From the NCBI GenBank assembly GCA_903904005.1, contig CAIVAR010000005.1, positions 1 through 64,000 on the forward strand: 64,000 nt of DNA, written 5' to 3'. The notes beneath the pieces are model-generated. The model was not told the DNA's origin. It searched no databases and was given only the letters and a program-made list of their open reading frames with translations. Source of the stretch: an uncultured Anaeromyxobacter sp. Its GTDB lineage: Bacteria; Myxococcota; Myxococcia; Myxococcales; Anaeromyxobacteraceae. This document shows positions 63,336 through 64,000 of this stretch, in pieces. A program made the translations under genes and the position numbers. How positions within the stretch are numbered: the stretch's first letter is position 1; each line of letters starts with the position of its first letter.

Positions 63336-64000
63336 GCCGCACCTCCCGCCGCGGCCCGCGCTCGCCGCTTCCGGATCTGGTTCTTGATCCCGCCCAGGAC
63401 GCCGTCGGGCATGTAGAGGATGGTGAGGGCCACGAGCACGCCGTAGATGAGCATGTGGGCGTGGGAGAGGTTGTCCCGAAGGAACTGGCCGATGGTGGAG
63501 GCCGGGTTGACGATCCCGATCCCGACGAGCAGGTCGGTGAGCGCGTTGGAGCGCAGCGCCTCGGAGAGGGCCACGAGCAGCGCCGCCCCGATGACCGGGC
63601 CGAGGATCGTCCCGATGCCCCCGATGATGGCGGTGAGGACGATCTGCACGGAGATGTCGAGCCCCACGGCCGTCTGCGGGTCGATGAAGCCCACGTAGAG
63701 CCCGTAGAGCGCCCCGGCGAAGGCGGTGAAGAAGGCCGAGATCATGAGCGCCACGTTCTTGTAGAAGGTGAGCGGGATGCCGAGCGAGTTGGCGGCGTCC
63801 TGGTCCTCGCGGATGGCCTGCAGGTAATAGCCGAGCTTCGAGCCCTGGAACCAGATGGTGACGAGCACCGTCACCACGGCCAGCGCGAGCCCCATGTAGT
63901 AGAAGGGCACCTTGGAGCTGAAGTCGGTGATCTGGACCCCGGCGATCACGAGGGGCGGGATCCCGGAGAGCAGGATGCCCTCGGCGCCGTTGGTGAGCTG
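63332..64000 (-). CDS. livM: Branched-chain amino acid ABC transporter permease LivM (5' truncated)
   Basis: The visible frame is open to the window edge, so about 222 C-terminal residues are seen of a ~320-residue permease. It is an inner-membrane protein with helices such as YYMGLALAVVTVLVTIWF, VALMISAFFTAFAGALYGLY and IVLTAIIGGIGTILGPVIGA. LGYYLQAIREDQDAANSLGI is the cytoplasmic coupling loop contacting the ATPases. The stop overlaps livG. livH and the binding protein livJ/K are probably just beyond the window. A basic C-terminal tail (IRKRRARAA) faces the cytoplasm. Confidence 0.93.
   Translation of the reverse strand, partial: QLTNGAEGILLSGIPPLVIAGVQITDFSSKVPFYYMGLALAVVTVLVTIWFQGSKLGYYLQAIREDQDAANSLGIPLTFYKNVALMISAFFTAFAGALYGLYVGFIDPQTAVGLDISVQIVLTAIIGGIGTILGPVIGAALLVALSEALRSNALTDLLVGIGIVNPASTIGQFLRDNLSHAHMLIYGVLVALTILYMPDGVLGGIKNQIRKRRARAAAGGAA

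Overview
This is 64 kb of very GC-rich bacterial chromosome, packed with short-gap and start/stop-overlapping operons, many GTG/TTG starts, and several lipoproteins. The gene mix suggests Myxococcota (formerly Deltaproteobacteria), probably an Anaeromyxobacter relative: PEGA protein, MerR and sigma-region-4 regulators, LptF/LptG, FISUMP and beta-propeller lipoproteins, PurS-PurL fusion, alpha-2-macroglobulin with PBP1C. This is inferred from gene content; no 16S or ribosomal marker is present.

Layout. 1-1.8 kb: tail of a PEGA-domain protein, a MerR regulator and a small cysteine-containing sigma-region-4 protein. 1.8-9.5 kb: a co-directional block purH-purD-purE-lptF-lptG-tsaC/sua5-DUF1015 (purines, LPS export, tRNA modification). 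A 115-bp palindromic element is wedged between purH and purD. 9.5-13.3 kb: hemB, DUF4177, RDD membrane protein, a 36-residue basic micro-protein, an RsmB-type RNA methyltransferase, a coiled-coil protein, tRNA-Ala(GGC) and a good intrinsic terminator. 13.3-26.5 kb: an envelope region with a FISUMP lipoprotein, two paralogous beta-propeller lipoproteins and a convergent pair (giant PA14/CARDB-type lipoprotein plus membrane-anchored HEAT protein). 26.7-32.6 kb: leucine/isovalerate catabolism (ivd-mccB-mccA) with a divergent AraC-type regulator. 32.6-41 kb: molybdopterin oxidoreductase, an anchored apparently inactive trypsin-like protein, an orphan PAS histidine kinase and an M16 metalloprotease. 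41-46.2 kb: purL (with two N-terminal PurS-like segments), purQ and an ATP-grasp enzyme. 46.3-55.5 kb: alpha-2-macroglobulin, pbpC and a SpoIID/LytB protein, each overlapping the next. 55.5-58.7 kb (minus): radical SAM enzyme, YggX, XRE regulator, MoeA. 58.8-61.1 kb: RNase R. 61.1-64 kb (minus): liv branched-chain amino-acid ABC genes with CBS and hypothetical proteins; livM runs off the window.

The most important observation is that the radical SAM gene at 55.5-56.9 kb does not end at its first in-frame TGA. That codon is preceded by Asn-Trp-Phe-Cys and followed by Ala-Glu-Pro-Thr, and a perfect 8-bp hairpin starts immediately after it. This is the signature of a selenocysteine codon with a bacterial SECIS, in a CUAEP-tail radical SAM selenoprotein. 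Conventional ORF calling truncates the protein and loses its probable functional tail. It lies in a tight three-gene operon with YggX and a small XRE regulator. Other points of interest are the TA-flanked palindromic insertion in the pur operon, the unlisted 36-aa micro-protein with a perfect Shine-Dalgarno, the four-cysteine sigma-region-4 protein, and the twin 7+7 propeller lipoproteins.
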